Positions 1 to 7,337 of a DNA stretch of 64,000 bases are shown piece by piece (position 1 is the stretch's first letter; each line of letters opens with the position of its first letter). The position numbers and the translations under genes are program-made. The stretch is from NCBI RefSeq assembly GCF_001187505.1, contig NZ_CP012150.1, forward strand, positions 1,302,001-1,366,000. The letters are read 5' to 3'. Under the pieces are notes generated by a model. The model saw only the letters and a program-made list of their open reading frames with translations, made no database searches and had not been told where the DNA came from. This DNA comes from Mycolicibacterium goodii. GTDB taxonomy: Bacteria > Actinomycetota > Actinomycetes > Mycobacteriales > Mycobacteriaceae.

Positions 1-126
1 GTCGGGGATGTAGCGCAGCAGAAACAGCCACACGGCGGCGAGCAACAAGGCGCCGGCGAGCATGAGAAACCCGGCGTAGCTGAGGGTGAGTTTGAGGCGA
101 ACGCTCAAGCCGGGTGCTCTATCCAC
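1..126 (-). CDS. Sensor histidine kinase, N-terminal fragment (cut by window edge)
   Basis: Only the first 42 codons are in the window. A GTG start at 126 overlaps the stop of the response regulator by 8 bases, the usual coupling of regulator and kinase genes. The visible protein has a short basic head followed by one strongly hydrophobic stretch (about residues 17-37, ending WLFLLRYIPD), fitting the first membrane segment of an envelope sensor kinase. No kinase domain is visible, so the assignment rests on gene order and the membrane segment. Confidence 0.7.
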   Translation of the reverse strand, partial: MDRAPGLSVRLKLTLSYAGFLMLAGALLLAAVWLFLLRYIPD

Positions 127-814
127 GGTCGCCTCCTTCGTGTTTGGTGACGGGTGTGGTGTCGATGCGGTAGCCGACACCGGCCACGGTGGCGATGATC
201 CAGGGTTCGCCGAGCCGTTTGCGCAGTGCCGAGACGGTGATGCGCACGGCGTTGGTGAACGGGTCGGCATTTTCGTCCCACGCACGTTCCAGTAGCTCCT
301 CGGCACTGATGACACCGCCTTCGGCGGCGACGAGGACTTCGAGCACCGCGAACTGTTTTCGGGTGAGCGCGATGTAGCGGCCGTCACGAAAAACCTCGCG
401 GCGGAACGGATCCAGTCGCAAGCCTGCGATCTCTCGCACGGGTGGTCGGTGGTTGGCGCGCCTGCGGTCGAGCGCTCGCAGACGCAGCACGAGCTCCTGG
501 AGTTCGAAGGGTTTGGTGAGGTAGTCGTCGGCGCCCAGCCCGAACCCCGAGGCCTTGTCGTCGAGCCGGTCGGCGGCGGTGAGCATCAGGATCGGCATGC
601 CGCTTCCGGAGGCGACGACGCGTTCGGCGATCTCGTCACCGGAGGGGCCAGGGATGTCGCGGTCGAGGATGGCGATGTCGTAGGCGTTGATGCTCAACAG
701 CTCCAGAGCGGTGTCACCGTCACCGGCGATGTCGGCGGCAATCGCTTCCAGACGCAGACCGTCGCGGATGGCTTCGGCCAGGAGAAGTTCGTCCTCAACG
801 ACCAATACACGCAT
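119..814 (-). CDS. OmpR/PhoB-family response regulator
   Basis: A 231-residue two-component DNA-binding regulator. The receiver domain occupies about residues 1-115, with acidic residues at 8-9, the phospho-acceptor Asp51 in ILDRDIPG and Lys101 in YLTKPF. The C-terminal winged-helix domain (about 125-225) contains the family signatures LTRKQFAVLEVL and TVAGVGYRID. It is transcribed away from a small secreted protein and a VanY-like peptidase, with its kinase immediately downstream. The arrangement resembles cell-wall-sensing VanRS-type systems, but the signal is unknown. Direct repeats at 836-854 just upstream are a plausible binding site for it. Confidence 0.95.
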   Translation of the reverse strand: MRVLVVEDELLLAEAIRDGLRLEAIAADIAGDGDTALELLSINAYDIAILDRDIPGPSGDEIAERVVASGSGMPILMLTAADRLDDKASGFGLGADDYLTKPFELQELVLRLRALDRRRANHRPPVREIAGLRLDPFRREVFRDGRYIALTRKQFAVLEVLVAAEGGVISAEELLERAWDENADPFTNAVRITVSALRKRLGEPWIIATVAGVGYRIDTTPVTKHEGGDRG

Positions 815-835
815 GCTCTCAAACTACGAGTCTGC

Positions 836-854
836 GCATATCGCCCGCATATCG
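836..854. promoter_or_regulatory. Tandem direct repeat, putative response-regulator operator
   Basis: GCATATCG occurs twice, at 836-843 and 847-854, an 11-base period. OmpR/PhoB-family regulators bind as head-to-tail dimers to direct repeats about one helical turn apart. The repeat lies in the 87-bp gap between the divergent regulator gene and the secreted-protein gene, so it could control both directions. The binding protein is inferred. Confidence 0.5.
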
Positions 855-901
855 AAAATCACATACGTGCTGACAACACCGCACTGCGTTGACTGGCGGC
901 C

Positions 902-1279
902 ATGACAAACACCAGCTCAGTACACACCGCAGTCCGCAGCACACGACGACCGCTGGCCGCTCTTGCCATGGCCGCCCTGATCGGCTCGGGATGTCTGGTC
1001 GTCGCGGCGCAGGCCGGCGCCGATCCTGGGGGCGGTCGCACTCCCGAGCAGCAGGAAGCCGCGCTCAAGTTCGCCGACTGCGTCCGTGACCACGGAGTTC
1101 CCGACTTCCCGGACCCGGCCACCGCGCAGGATCCCCTCATCGACACCAGGAAGATGCGGGGCGGTGTCAGCGCCCGCAGCATTCCCGAACTCCGGCCCGC
1201 GGTGGACGCGTGTCACGACTTCCTCACCGCCGCGTTACCAAGGCCGCTGGAAACGGGTCGGCCGGGGGCGAAGCCATGA
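902..1279 (+). CDS. Small secreted protein of unknown function
   Basis: A 125-residue protein with a basic head, a hydrophobic segment (about 18-38) and an Ala-rich end (AAQAGADP) typical of a Sec signal peptide. A Cys sits in the segment (IGSGC), but this is a poor lipobox match. The mature part holds FADCVRDHGVPDFPDP, a motif I associate with short actinobacterial exported proteins encoded next to membrane or efflux genes, and two Cys that could pair. The stop overlaps the next start (ATGA), so it is co-transcribed with the carboxypeptidase gene. Function unknown. Confidence 0.8.
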   Translation: MTNTSSVHTAVRSTRRPLAALAMAALIGSGCLVVAAQAGADPGGGRTPEQQEAALKFADCVRDHGVPDFPDPATAQDPLIDTRKMRGGVSARSIPELRPAVDACHDFLTAALPRPLETGRPGAKP

Positions 1280-1914
1280 CCTACCCTCCACCGGCACGAG
1301 CAGCCGCCCGCGGGATGCCCGCCGCCATCCTCGCTGCCGCCGTGGTGCTCAACGCGCTGCTCATCGGTGTCCTCGCGCACCAGTCGCCGGCGCCGGCTGC
1401 GGCAGCTGCACACCGCTCTTTCATTGATCTTGCCCCGGAGGACCTGCCGGCATCGAAAGTCACCATCGGTGACGGCGCCGTCCCTGAGGGTGTGACGGTG
1501 TTCGATGACGAGATTCCGGCGGTGGCCAACCTCGACGACGATCTGCTCGCTGCCCTGCGCCGCGCAGCAACCGAGGCCGGGGCCGACCAGGTCGGGTTCG
1601 TCGTCAACAGCGGCTGGCGTTCCCCGAAATATCAGGATCAGTTACTTCGCGAGGCCTTCGTGGAGTACGGGTCGGAAACGGAAGCTGCCCGTTGGGTGGC
1701 CACCCCCGACACGTCTGCGCACGTGTCAGGGGATGCGGTCGACATCGGGCCGTCGGATGCCGCCGCATGGTTGTCCGCGAATGGCGCCGCACACGGGCTG
1801 TGCCAGATCTATGGCAACGAACCCTGGCACTTCGAACTGCGTCCCGACGCCGTCGAACACGGATGCCCGCCCCTTTACGCGGATCCCACCCAGGACCCAA
1901 GGATGCGGCAGTGA
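1276..1914 (+). CDS. VanY-like D-alanyl-D-alanine carboxypeptidase (M15 family)
   Basis: A 212-residue protein with an N-terminal membrane anchor or signal (about 13-35) and an extracytoplasmic M15 zinc peptidase domain (about 90-205). The zinc-binding core is visible as SAHVSGDAVDIG (His and Asp ligands) and NEPWHFEL (Glu general base and His ligand). VanY/VanX-type enzymes trim D-Ala from peptidoglycan precursors or cross-link stems. The ATG at 1276 is chosen because it overlaps the preceding stop and precedes the signal segment; a longer open frame exists upstream. The position opposite a two-component system suggests an envelope response. Confidence 0.88.
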   Translation: MTYPPPARAAARGMPAAILAAAVVLNALLIGVLAHQSPAPAAAAAHRSFIDLAPEDLPASKVTIGDGAVPEGVTVFDDEIPAVANLDDDLLAALRRAATEAGADQVGFVVNSGWRSPKYQDQLLREAFVEYGSETEAARWVATPDTSAHVSGDAVDIGPSDAAAWLSANGAAHGLCQIYGNEPWHFELRPDAVEHGCPPLYADPTQDPRMRQ

Positions 1915-3269
1915 CCGGCACGCTCGGCCAGTTTCGGCCCGCTTCCGTCGATGCACTCACCACACCGGTGCGCTGGCACCCGCTGTGGCGGATTGCGTTT
2001 CGATTCTGCGTCGTCTATTTCGGCCTGTACTGCGTGCTCAACACGTATATCGTCTTCGAGCTGCTGGGCGTCCTCGGCCGCTGGATCCGCAGCGGGCCGT
2101 GGGTTGTATCCCTGACCGACCCCGTGACCGGTTGGGTGGGCCGAACACTTTTCGGGGTCGACGCGGTCCTACACGAGGATTCAGGAGCCGGAGATCAGAC
2201 GGCCCTGTGGGTGCTGGTGTTCTGCATGCTGGTTGCCGCGGCGGTGGCCACCGCGGTATGGACTGTCGTCGACCGTCGCACCTCCCACCCCCGGCTGCTG
2301 GCGTGGTTCATGCTGTTCCTTCGGCTGTGTCTGGCCGGGCAGATGCTGTCGTTCGGATTTGCCAAGCTGATCCCGACCCAGATGCCCGGCCCCACGCTGG
2401 CGCAGATGTTGCAGCCGTACGGCAGCCTCAGTCCGATGTCGGTGCTCTGGCTACAGGTCGGCAGTTCCCACCCATATGAGATGGCCCTCGGCGGCGCGGA
2501 AGTCGTCATCGGGTTACTGCTGTTCGTGTCTCGGACCGCGACGCTGGGCGCCGCATTGTGTCTGGCGAGCATGACTCAGGTTCTCCTGATGAACATGACG
2601 TTCGATGTACCGGAGAAGCTGCTCTCCTCGCACTTGCTGCTGATCAGCCTGGTCCTGCTCGCCCCGTATCTGCGTCGGCTGGTCGATGTGTTTGTCCTGC
2701 AACGCGCGTGCGAACCGCTGACCCAACCCCCACTGTTCATCGACAACCGGAAGAACCGCATTGCAGATTGGGTTCTGGTGGCCCTCGCGATCTGGGTCGC
2801 GGTCGCCTGCGGCTCTGATCGCTGGATGGTCTGGCAGCATCAGTACGGTCCCGCCAGCCCGAAGTCCGAACTGTACGGAATCTGGGACGTGCGGGACTTC
2901 ACCCTCGACGGGCGGCCGGTTCCACCGCTGAGCACCGATGAGAACCGTTGGCAGCGACTCGTTTTCGATGACCCGGGAGCGGCGACCTACCAACGTATGA
3001 ACGGTGACCTGGTGCCGGTGCGCGCCGGCTCCCTCCCCGACGGCACGCTGGAACTCACCACGCTGACCAACACACCCGGCGCGCAGGACGGACGCAGGCC
3101 ACCCTTCGCGACGCTGTCAGCCGAGCGACCCACCCCAGACCGGCTACTACTGCGCGGAAAACTGCGTGACCGTCCGGTCGCGATCGATCTTGAACGCGTG
3201 GATCCGAACAGCTTCACCTTGCGCAGCCGCGGATTCCACTGGGTCCAGGACTACGCGTACCTCCGCTGA
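1911..3269 (+). CDS. DoxX-like integral membrane protein with extra C-terminal domain
   Basis: A 452-residue protein starting at a GTG that overlaps the previous stop (GTGA), so three genes form one transcription unit. The N-terminal 330 residues contain several membrane helices, including the DoxX-like block from AGQMLSFGFAKLIP to LLLISLVLLAPYLRRLVDVF. A last helix (about 285-300) is followed by an approximately 150-residue soluble domain beginning near ELYGIWDVRDFTLDG and rich in beta-like segments. DoxX-family proteins are linked to membrane redox and oxidative stress; the role of the C-terminal domain is unknown. Confidence 0.75.
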   Translation: MTGTLGQFRPASVDALTTPVRWHPLWRIAFRFCVVYFGLYCVLNTYIVFELLGVLGRWIRSGPWVVSLTDPVTGWVGRTLFGVDAVLHEDSGAGDQTALWVLVFCMLVAAAVATAVWTVVDRRTSHPRLLAWFMLFLRLCLAGQMLSFGFAKLIPTQMPGPTLAQMLQPYGSLSPMSVLWLQVGSSHPYEMALGGAEVVIGLLLFVSRTATLGAALCLASMTQVLLMNMTFDVPEKLLSSHLLLISLVLLAPYLRRLVDVFVLQRACEPLTQPPLFIDNRKNRIADWVLVALAIWVAVACGSDRWMVWQHQYGPASPKSELYGIWDVRDFTLDGRPVPPLSTDENRWQRLVFDDPGAATYQRMNGDLVPVRAGSLPDGTLELTTLTNTPGAQDGRRPPFATLSAERPTPDRLLLRGKLRDRPVAIDLERVDPNSFTLRSRGFHWVQDYAYLR

Positions 3270-3344
3270 TATCCACGCACGGTTTGTCAAGAGGCAGGTG
3301 AAAGCCGCCTGCACGCGCACGTGTTACACGCGCCTGTCTCCTGC

Positions 3345-4187
3345 TCAGGGCGTGACGTTGAACGCGTTGCGCATCGCGGCATCGCCACCTAGTGCGTCGA
3401 CAACGGCGGCGGGATTCCAGTAGTCACGCTGCCTGATGATCTTGCCGTTCGCCTCGGTGTACACCCACACGTAGCGGACGCGGTAGGGCTGGTTGGTGGC
3501 CAGGACGCGACCTTCGACTGCTGCCTCCACGACGAGCGTCTCGGACTCGTGCCCGGGATGAATGACAACGTCGTAGAAGCGTTGCAAGTCAATGTGTTTG
3601 GCGTAGTCCTTGACGTACTCGCGTATCGCCGCTTTCCCGACGAGGCGCTGCGGGTAGCCCGATGGCGCGAAAGGCAACTCGAACACGGCGTCCTGCGCGA
3701 ACGTGTCGACCCAAGCATCCATGTCCTTGTTCAGCAGATGTCGCAGCTGATCTTGGTGGAGTTGCAACACAGCCGACGTCGACAGGTTGGGCACGTTCCG
3801 GTGGTGAACCTTGGATGGTGCGATCTTGACGATGACGCGCCGATCGTCGGGCAACCGATGGGCGAACCCATCGGTTCCGAGGTAGCGCCGCGCGAGGTCG
3901 TCGATCCCCTCGTCGGCGCCGCGAGTGGTGACTTCCACGACGTGACCTTGAATTTGCAGGCTTTCGTAGGGATTTGATTGCGCCACAATCGATATCCGCA
4001 CGCGCGGGTTGGCCCGCATGTTCTTCGTCTTCACCAGACCTTCGGTGGTGTTGACGGCGATGAGATCCCCGTCGAGATCGACCCACACTGCCGACACTTG
4101 CGGTGATCCGTCGGCGTTGAGCGTTGCCAGGTGGGCAATGTCTCTGCCCTGGAACAGGTGTCGTGCTTCTCCGGGTATAGCGACCAT
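3345..4187 (-). CDS. Fusion of F420/FMN split-barrel oxidoreductase and SnoaL-like domain
   Basis: A 280-residue protein with two domains. Residues 1 to about 130 resemble the PPOX-class F420-dependent oxidoreductases (HLATLNADGSPQVSAVWV, then KNMRANPRVRISI). Residues from about 140 to 280 resemble the SnoaL/NTF2-like fold, with DMDAWVDTFAQDAVFELPF and a tail ending YWNPAAVVDALGG. The ATG at 4187 is preferred over a GTG at 4226 because GGAAGG lies 5 bases upstream. The two domains usually occur as separate proteins; together they suggest binding and reduction of a small hydrophobic substrate. Divergent from a TetR gene with tandem palindromes between them. Confidence 0.82.
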   Translation of the reverse strand: MVAIPGEARHLFQGRDIAHLATLNADGSPQVSAVWVDLDGDLIAVNTTEGLVKTKNMRANPRVRISIVAQSNPYESLQIQGHVVEVTTRGADEGIDDLARRYLGTDGFAHRLPDDRRVIVKIAPSKVHHRNVPNLSTSAVLQLHQDQLRHLLNKDMDAWVDTFAQDAVFELPFAPSGYPQRLVGKAAIREYVKDYAKHIDLQRFYDVVIHPGHESETLVVEAAVEGRVLATNQPYRVRYVWVYTEANGKIIRQRDYWNPAAVVDALGGDAAMRNAFNVTP

Positions 4188-4256
4188 GGGGGCCTTCCCA
4201 CTTTCTTGAGCGTCTGGGCGGTTCACGCGTTCAACTCGGTCGGTCCGATACGATTA

Positions 4257-4295
4257 GGACCGTCGGTCCGCTTCAGTATACGGACCGGTAGTCCG
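4257..4295. promoter_or_regulatory. Two adjacent inverted repeats, likely TetR operator
   Basis: Site 1 at 4257-4269 is GGACCG-T-CGGTCC, a perfect 6-bp-arm palindrome. Site 2 at 4281-4295 is CGGAC-CGGTA-GTCCG. Both are followed by CTT, so the 17-base blocks starting at 4257 and 4282 form a direct repeat with 25-base period. They sit between the divergent fusion gene and the TetR gene and are the obvious operators for that repressor. Confidence 0.6.
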
Positions 4296-4314
4296 CTTTC
4301 GCCAGGGGGTCCTC

Positions 4315-4884
4315 ATCGCCGAACGCGCCGACGCGGCACGCAACCGTGCCGCGATCCTGTCCGCAGCGAGTCGATTGTTCGACGCCACCACTGACCCCGC
4401 CGGCGTGCCGATGGACGCGATCGCCGAAGCGGCCGGGGTAGGCAAGGGCACGCTGTTCCGCCGGTTCGGCGACCGGTCGGCACTCCTGCTCGCTGTCTAC
4501 GATCAGCGGCTCAGCGAGCTGCGGGACGCCGTGCGGACCTCGGCGCCGGCGGCAGCCGACGACCCCGTCGAACGCATTGCCGATGTTTTGGAAGCGATCG
4601 TGGTGTTCAAGCTTCGCAACCGGCGCCTCGTGCGGGCCGTCGAGGACGCGCGCAATGGCGCAACCAGCCTCTACAGCTCACCGCAGTACCGCGAGATGCA
4701 CGATCTCATCGCCGAATCACTCACAGACATGGGGTGGTCGCTGGACATCGAGTGGACCGCGCATGCCCTGCTGGCACCGACCCGGATCGACCTCATCGAG
4801 CATCTGGCGACGAACGAAAACATGTCGGCCACCCGCATCATCGAAGAACTACGCGGCTTCACCGACCGACTGCTGCGACGCTGA
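4315..4884 (+). CDS. TetR/AcrR-family transcriptional regulator
   Basis: The HTH domain is clear: NRAAILSAASRLF (helix 1), then MDAIAEAAGVGKGTLFRRFG. No ATG, GTG or TTG start exists in frame upstream of helix 1; the first conventional candidate, TTG at 4375, would delete that helix. An ATC codon at 4315 is preceded by AGGGGG at 5-6 bases and would give a 189-residue protein of normal family length, so I propose this rare start. The ligand-binding half (about 85-185) is not recognisable. It probably represses itself and the divergent fusion gene through the tandem palindromes. If the start is wrong, the gene begins at 4375. Confidence 0.8.
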   Translation: MAERADAARNRAAILSAASRLFDATTDPAGVPMDAIAEAAGVGKGTLFRRFGDRSALLLAVYDQRLSELRDAVRTSAPAAADDPVERIADVLEAIVVFKLRNRRLVRAVEDARNGATSLYSSPQYREMHDLIAESLTDMGWSLDIEWTAHALLAPTRIDLIEHLATNENMSATRIIEELRGFTDRLLRR

Positions 4885-5030
4885 CCAATGCGGCGCCGAT
4901 GCCTTCCGCCCGCCGAAGTGCCGTTCGCACCGGTTGATCGATCGACTTTGTCGCCGGAGCCGACCAGCCAAAGCGGGACGGCATGCGCGGCTGCATCCTC
5001 GTCTCGGCGATCCCACACCCAAGCAGTGAT

Positions 5031-5726
5031 TCAGGCGGTGTCCGCCCGGCGTCCGAAGGACGACGCGGTGAGTACCGCTGAGGCGTCGGCCGCTGCTGAC
5101 CGCACCACCGCGCGCACCCGGTCGAGTACCTGATCGGCCAGCGTGAACTCCGTGCCGGCCACCCCCAGTGCGCCGAGCACCTCGCCGCGGCGATGGAACA
5201 CCGGGGCGGCCACCCAGCGCAGATGCGTTGCCGGTTCTTGGGACACCACGGCATCTGAGGACGTGGAGAAGATCGCCTGCCCGAGCGCTGTCTGTTCGAT
5301 CGCACTCGTCAGCCCGGGCCGGACCGGGATGGCGAACGGATCCAGCGACTCGACCGCGTCGACGATCACGAGGTGGCCGCCGTACTGCTGGGCGAAGTGC
5401 GCACTGAGCCCCGTCGCCGTCCGCAGCGACTCGAGCGCGGCCGCGACGGTCTTGCGCCACGGCGCATCGGAGAGTGCCGCGGCCGCGATCCCGAGGAAAC
5501 GCGGGCCGATCCGGTAGGTGCTGTCCGGTTCGGCCACCGCGAACCCCTGGGAGACGAGGTGCTGCAGCAGCCGGTAGACGGTGGCCTTGGGCAGATCGGT
5601 CCGGGCGGCGAGGTCCACGATGCGGTGGCACCCCCCTCGTTCGGACAACGCGGCCAGCACGTCGAGCACCTTCACCGCCGCCGCCCGCGGTGAATTCTCC
5701 GCTCCACTGTCATTCGTCGTCATCAC
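5031..5726 (-). CDS. IclR-family transcriptional regulator
   Basis: A 231-residue regulator. The N-terminal winged HTH (about 14-75) contains KVLDVLAALSERGG and LPKATVYRLLQHLVSQGF. The effector domain follows (about 80-225), with GHLVIVDAVES and RRGEVLGALGVAG, the usual IclR block. It is divergent from the oligopeptide-type ABC transporter gene at 5793, with a strong palindrome (5755-5772) in the gap, so it is the likely local regulator of that catabolic operon. IclR proteins commonly control small-molecule degradation genes. The effector is unknown. Confidence 0.93.
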   Translation of the reverse strand: MMTTNDSGAENSPRAAAVKVLDVLAALSERGGCHRIVDLAARTDLPKATVYRLLQHLVSQGFAVAEPDSTYRIGPRFLGIAAAALSDAPWRKTVAAALESLRTATGLSAHFAQQYGGHLVIVDAVESLDPFAIPVRPGLTSAIEQTALGQAIFSTSSDAVVSQEPATHLRWVAAPVFHRRGEVLGALGVAGTEFTLADQVLDRVRAVVRSAAADASAVLTASSFGRRADTA

Positions 5727-5754
5727 CAGTTATGGTAAACCAGCGTTTCGTCAG

Positions 5755-5772
5755 ATGAAACCGACGTTTCAT
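5755..5772. promoter_or_regulatory. Palindromic operator upstream of ABC operon
   Basis: ATGAAAC-CGAC-GTTTCAT is a perfect 7-bp-arm inverted repeat. A further GTTTC at 5745-5749 pairs with the same GAAAC, making an overlapping GTTTC/GAAAC array. It lies between the divergent IclR gene and the substrate-binding-protein gene and is the best candidate IclR site. Confidence 0.6.
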
Positions 5773-5792
5773 ATACGAAGGGGACCGCCCCA

Positions 5793-7337
5793 GTGAACCT
5801 CCACACACCGCTGACCCGCCGACGGCTGCTGACCACGGCCGCAGCCGTCCCGCTGCTCGGCATACCCGGGCTGCTCACCGGCTGCGACACCGGCAACCCG
5901 GCCGCCGCGAGGCGCCGCATCCGGGTGTCACAAGCCGCCGACCCGACCACGCTCGACCCGCAGAAGCAGGGGTCGATGACGACGATGAACGTGCTGATCA
6001 ACATGTTCGACACGCTCACCGCCCGCGACATGCACAACCAGCTGGTGCCCCGGCTGGCCACCCGCTGGACCGCGATCGACGACCACCATTGGCGGTTCGT
6101 GCTGCGCCGCGGGGTGACCTTCCACAACGGCGAGCGGTTCGACGCCCAGACCGTCAAGTTCAGCATCGAACGGTTGCTCGACCCGGAAACGCAATCACCG
6201 ATCGTGGAGCTGCGCTACGTGACCGGTGTCCGGGTGATCGACCAATACACCGTCGACTTCGAGCTCAGCAGCCCCGACCCCGTGATCCCGGCCAAGCTCT
6301 CGCTGTTCGGCGGCGTGATGGTGCCGCCGAAGTACCTGACCGACGTCGGCGACGAGAAGTTCGCGGCCGCGCCCGTCGGCACCGGTCCGTTCCGGTTCGA
6401 CAGCTGGAAGCGCGGCGTCGGCATCAAGATGCGGGCCTACGACAAGCACTGGGCAAGCAGGCCGAGCTACGACGAACTGGAGATCCAGACCATCCAGAAC
6501 CCCGCCTCCGCCCTGGCCGCGCTGCAGAGCGACGAGGTGGACCTGGTCACCGGCCTGGTCCCCGACGCCGCGCTGCAACTCGAGGGTTACAAGGGCGTGC
6601 AGGTCAGTTCCTACCCCGGCCTACGGATGAGCTACCTCTCCCTGGACACCACCGATCCGGTCTTCGCCGACGTCCGGGTTCGTCGGGCCCTCAACCACGC
6701 AATGGACGTTCCGCTACTGGTCAAGGCCGCGCTCAACGGGCACGGCCGCGAGGTGCCGACGATGATCCCGCGAGAATCCTTCGGGTTCGATCCCGCTATC
6801 GCGCCGTATCGGCGGGATCGCGACCTGGCCCGGCGGCTCCTCACCGAGGCCGGGCATCCGCAGGGGCTGTCCACCACGCTCACCGCGTCCAGTACCGACG
6901 CGATGACCGCGCAGGCCATCGCCGGCCTGCTGACCAAGGCCGGCGTCGACACCAAGGTTTCGCTGCTCGACCCGTCGACGTACTCACAACGGCTGACCAG
7001 CGACAACCGCAAGGCGCTCGGCCCGATGTACCTGGCCGCCAGCACCGGCTGGACGCTCGACGGCTCCAGCCCGATCCAGTCCAACGTGCGCACCGGCCGC
7101 CGGCAGAGCCGCTGGTCGAACCCGCAGGCCGATCAGCTGATCGACGCCGAGGAGAACTCGATCCTCCCGGCCGACCGGCAGAAGGCGTTCAGTGCCCTGC
7201 AGCACCTGTTCAACAAGGAGGCCCCCTTCGTGTTCCTCTATCAAGCCGACACCATGGTCATCTCCAACGACAAGGTCCGCTGGACGCCCAATGTGATCGG
7301 CGACCTCGATCTGCAGAACGCGTCGCGCGATGACTGA
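5793..7337 (+). CDS. ABC transporter substrate-binding lipoprotein, DppA/OppA type
   Basis: A 514-residue family-5 solute-binding protein. The N-terminus carries a twin-arginine-like block (LTRRRLLTT) and a lipobox ending LLTGC at Cys31, so it is probably exported and lipid-anchored. Family features include TTLDPQ, WRFVLRRGVTFHNGERFDA and VGTGPFRFDSW. It captures oligopeptides or similar solutes for the two permeases and two ATPases encoded directly downstream. A GTG start is used. The downstream permease gene begins 8 bases before this stop. The substrate is unknown; neighbouring amide-hydrolase-type enzymes suggest an amide or modified peptide. Confidence 0.93.
   Translation: MNLHTPLTRRRLLTTAAAVPLLGIPGLLTGCDTGNPAAARRRIRVSQAADPTTLDPQKQGSMTTMNVLINMFDTLTARDMHNQLVPRLATRWTAIDDHHWRFVLRRGVTFHNGERFDAQTVKFSIERLLDPETQSPIVELRYVTGVRVIDQYTVDFELSSPDPVIPAKLSLFGGVMVPPKYLTDVGDEKFAAAPVGTGPFRFDSWKRGVGIKMRAYDKHWASRPSYDELEIQTIQNPASALAALQSDEVDLVTGLVPDAALQLEGYKGVQVSSYPGLRMSYLSLDTTDPVFADVRVRRALNHAMDVPLLVKAALNGHGREVPTMIPRESFGFDPAIAPYRRDRDLARRLLTEAGHPQGLSTTLTASSTDAMTAQAIAGLLTKAGVDTKVSLLDPSTYSQRLTSDNRKALGPMYLAASTGWTLDGSSPIQSNVRTGRRQSRWSNPQADQLIDAEENSILPADRQKAFSALQHLFNKEAPFVFLYQADTMVISNDKVRWTPNVIGDLDLQNASRDD

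Noticed and set aside
3270..3344. Hairpin GCAGG/CCTGC between convergent genes
   Set aside because: Only 5 bp of stem and weak context; not distinguishable from chance at this GC content.
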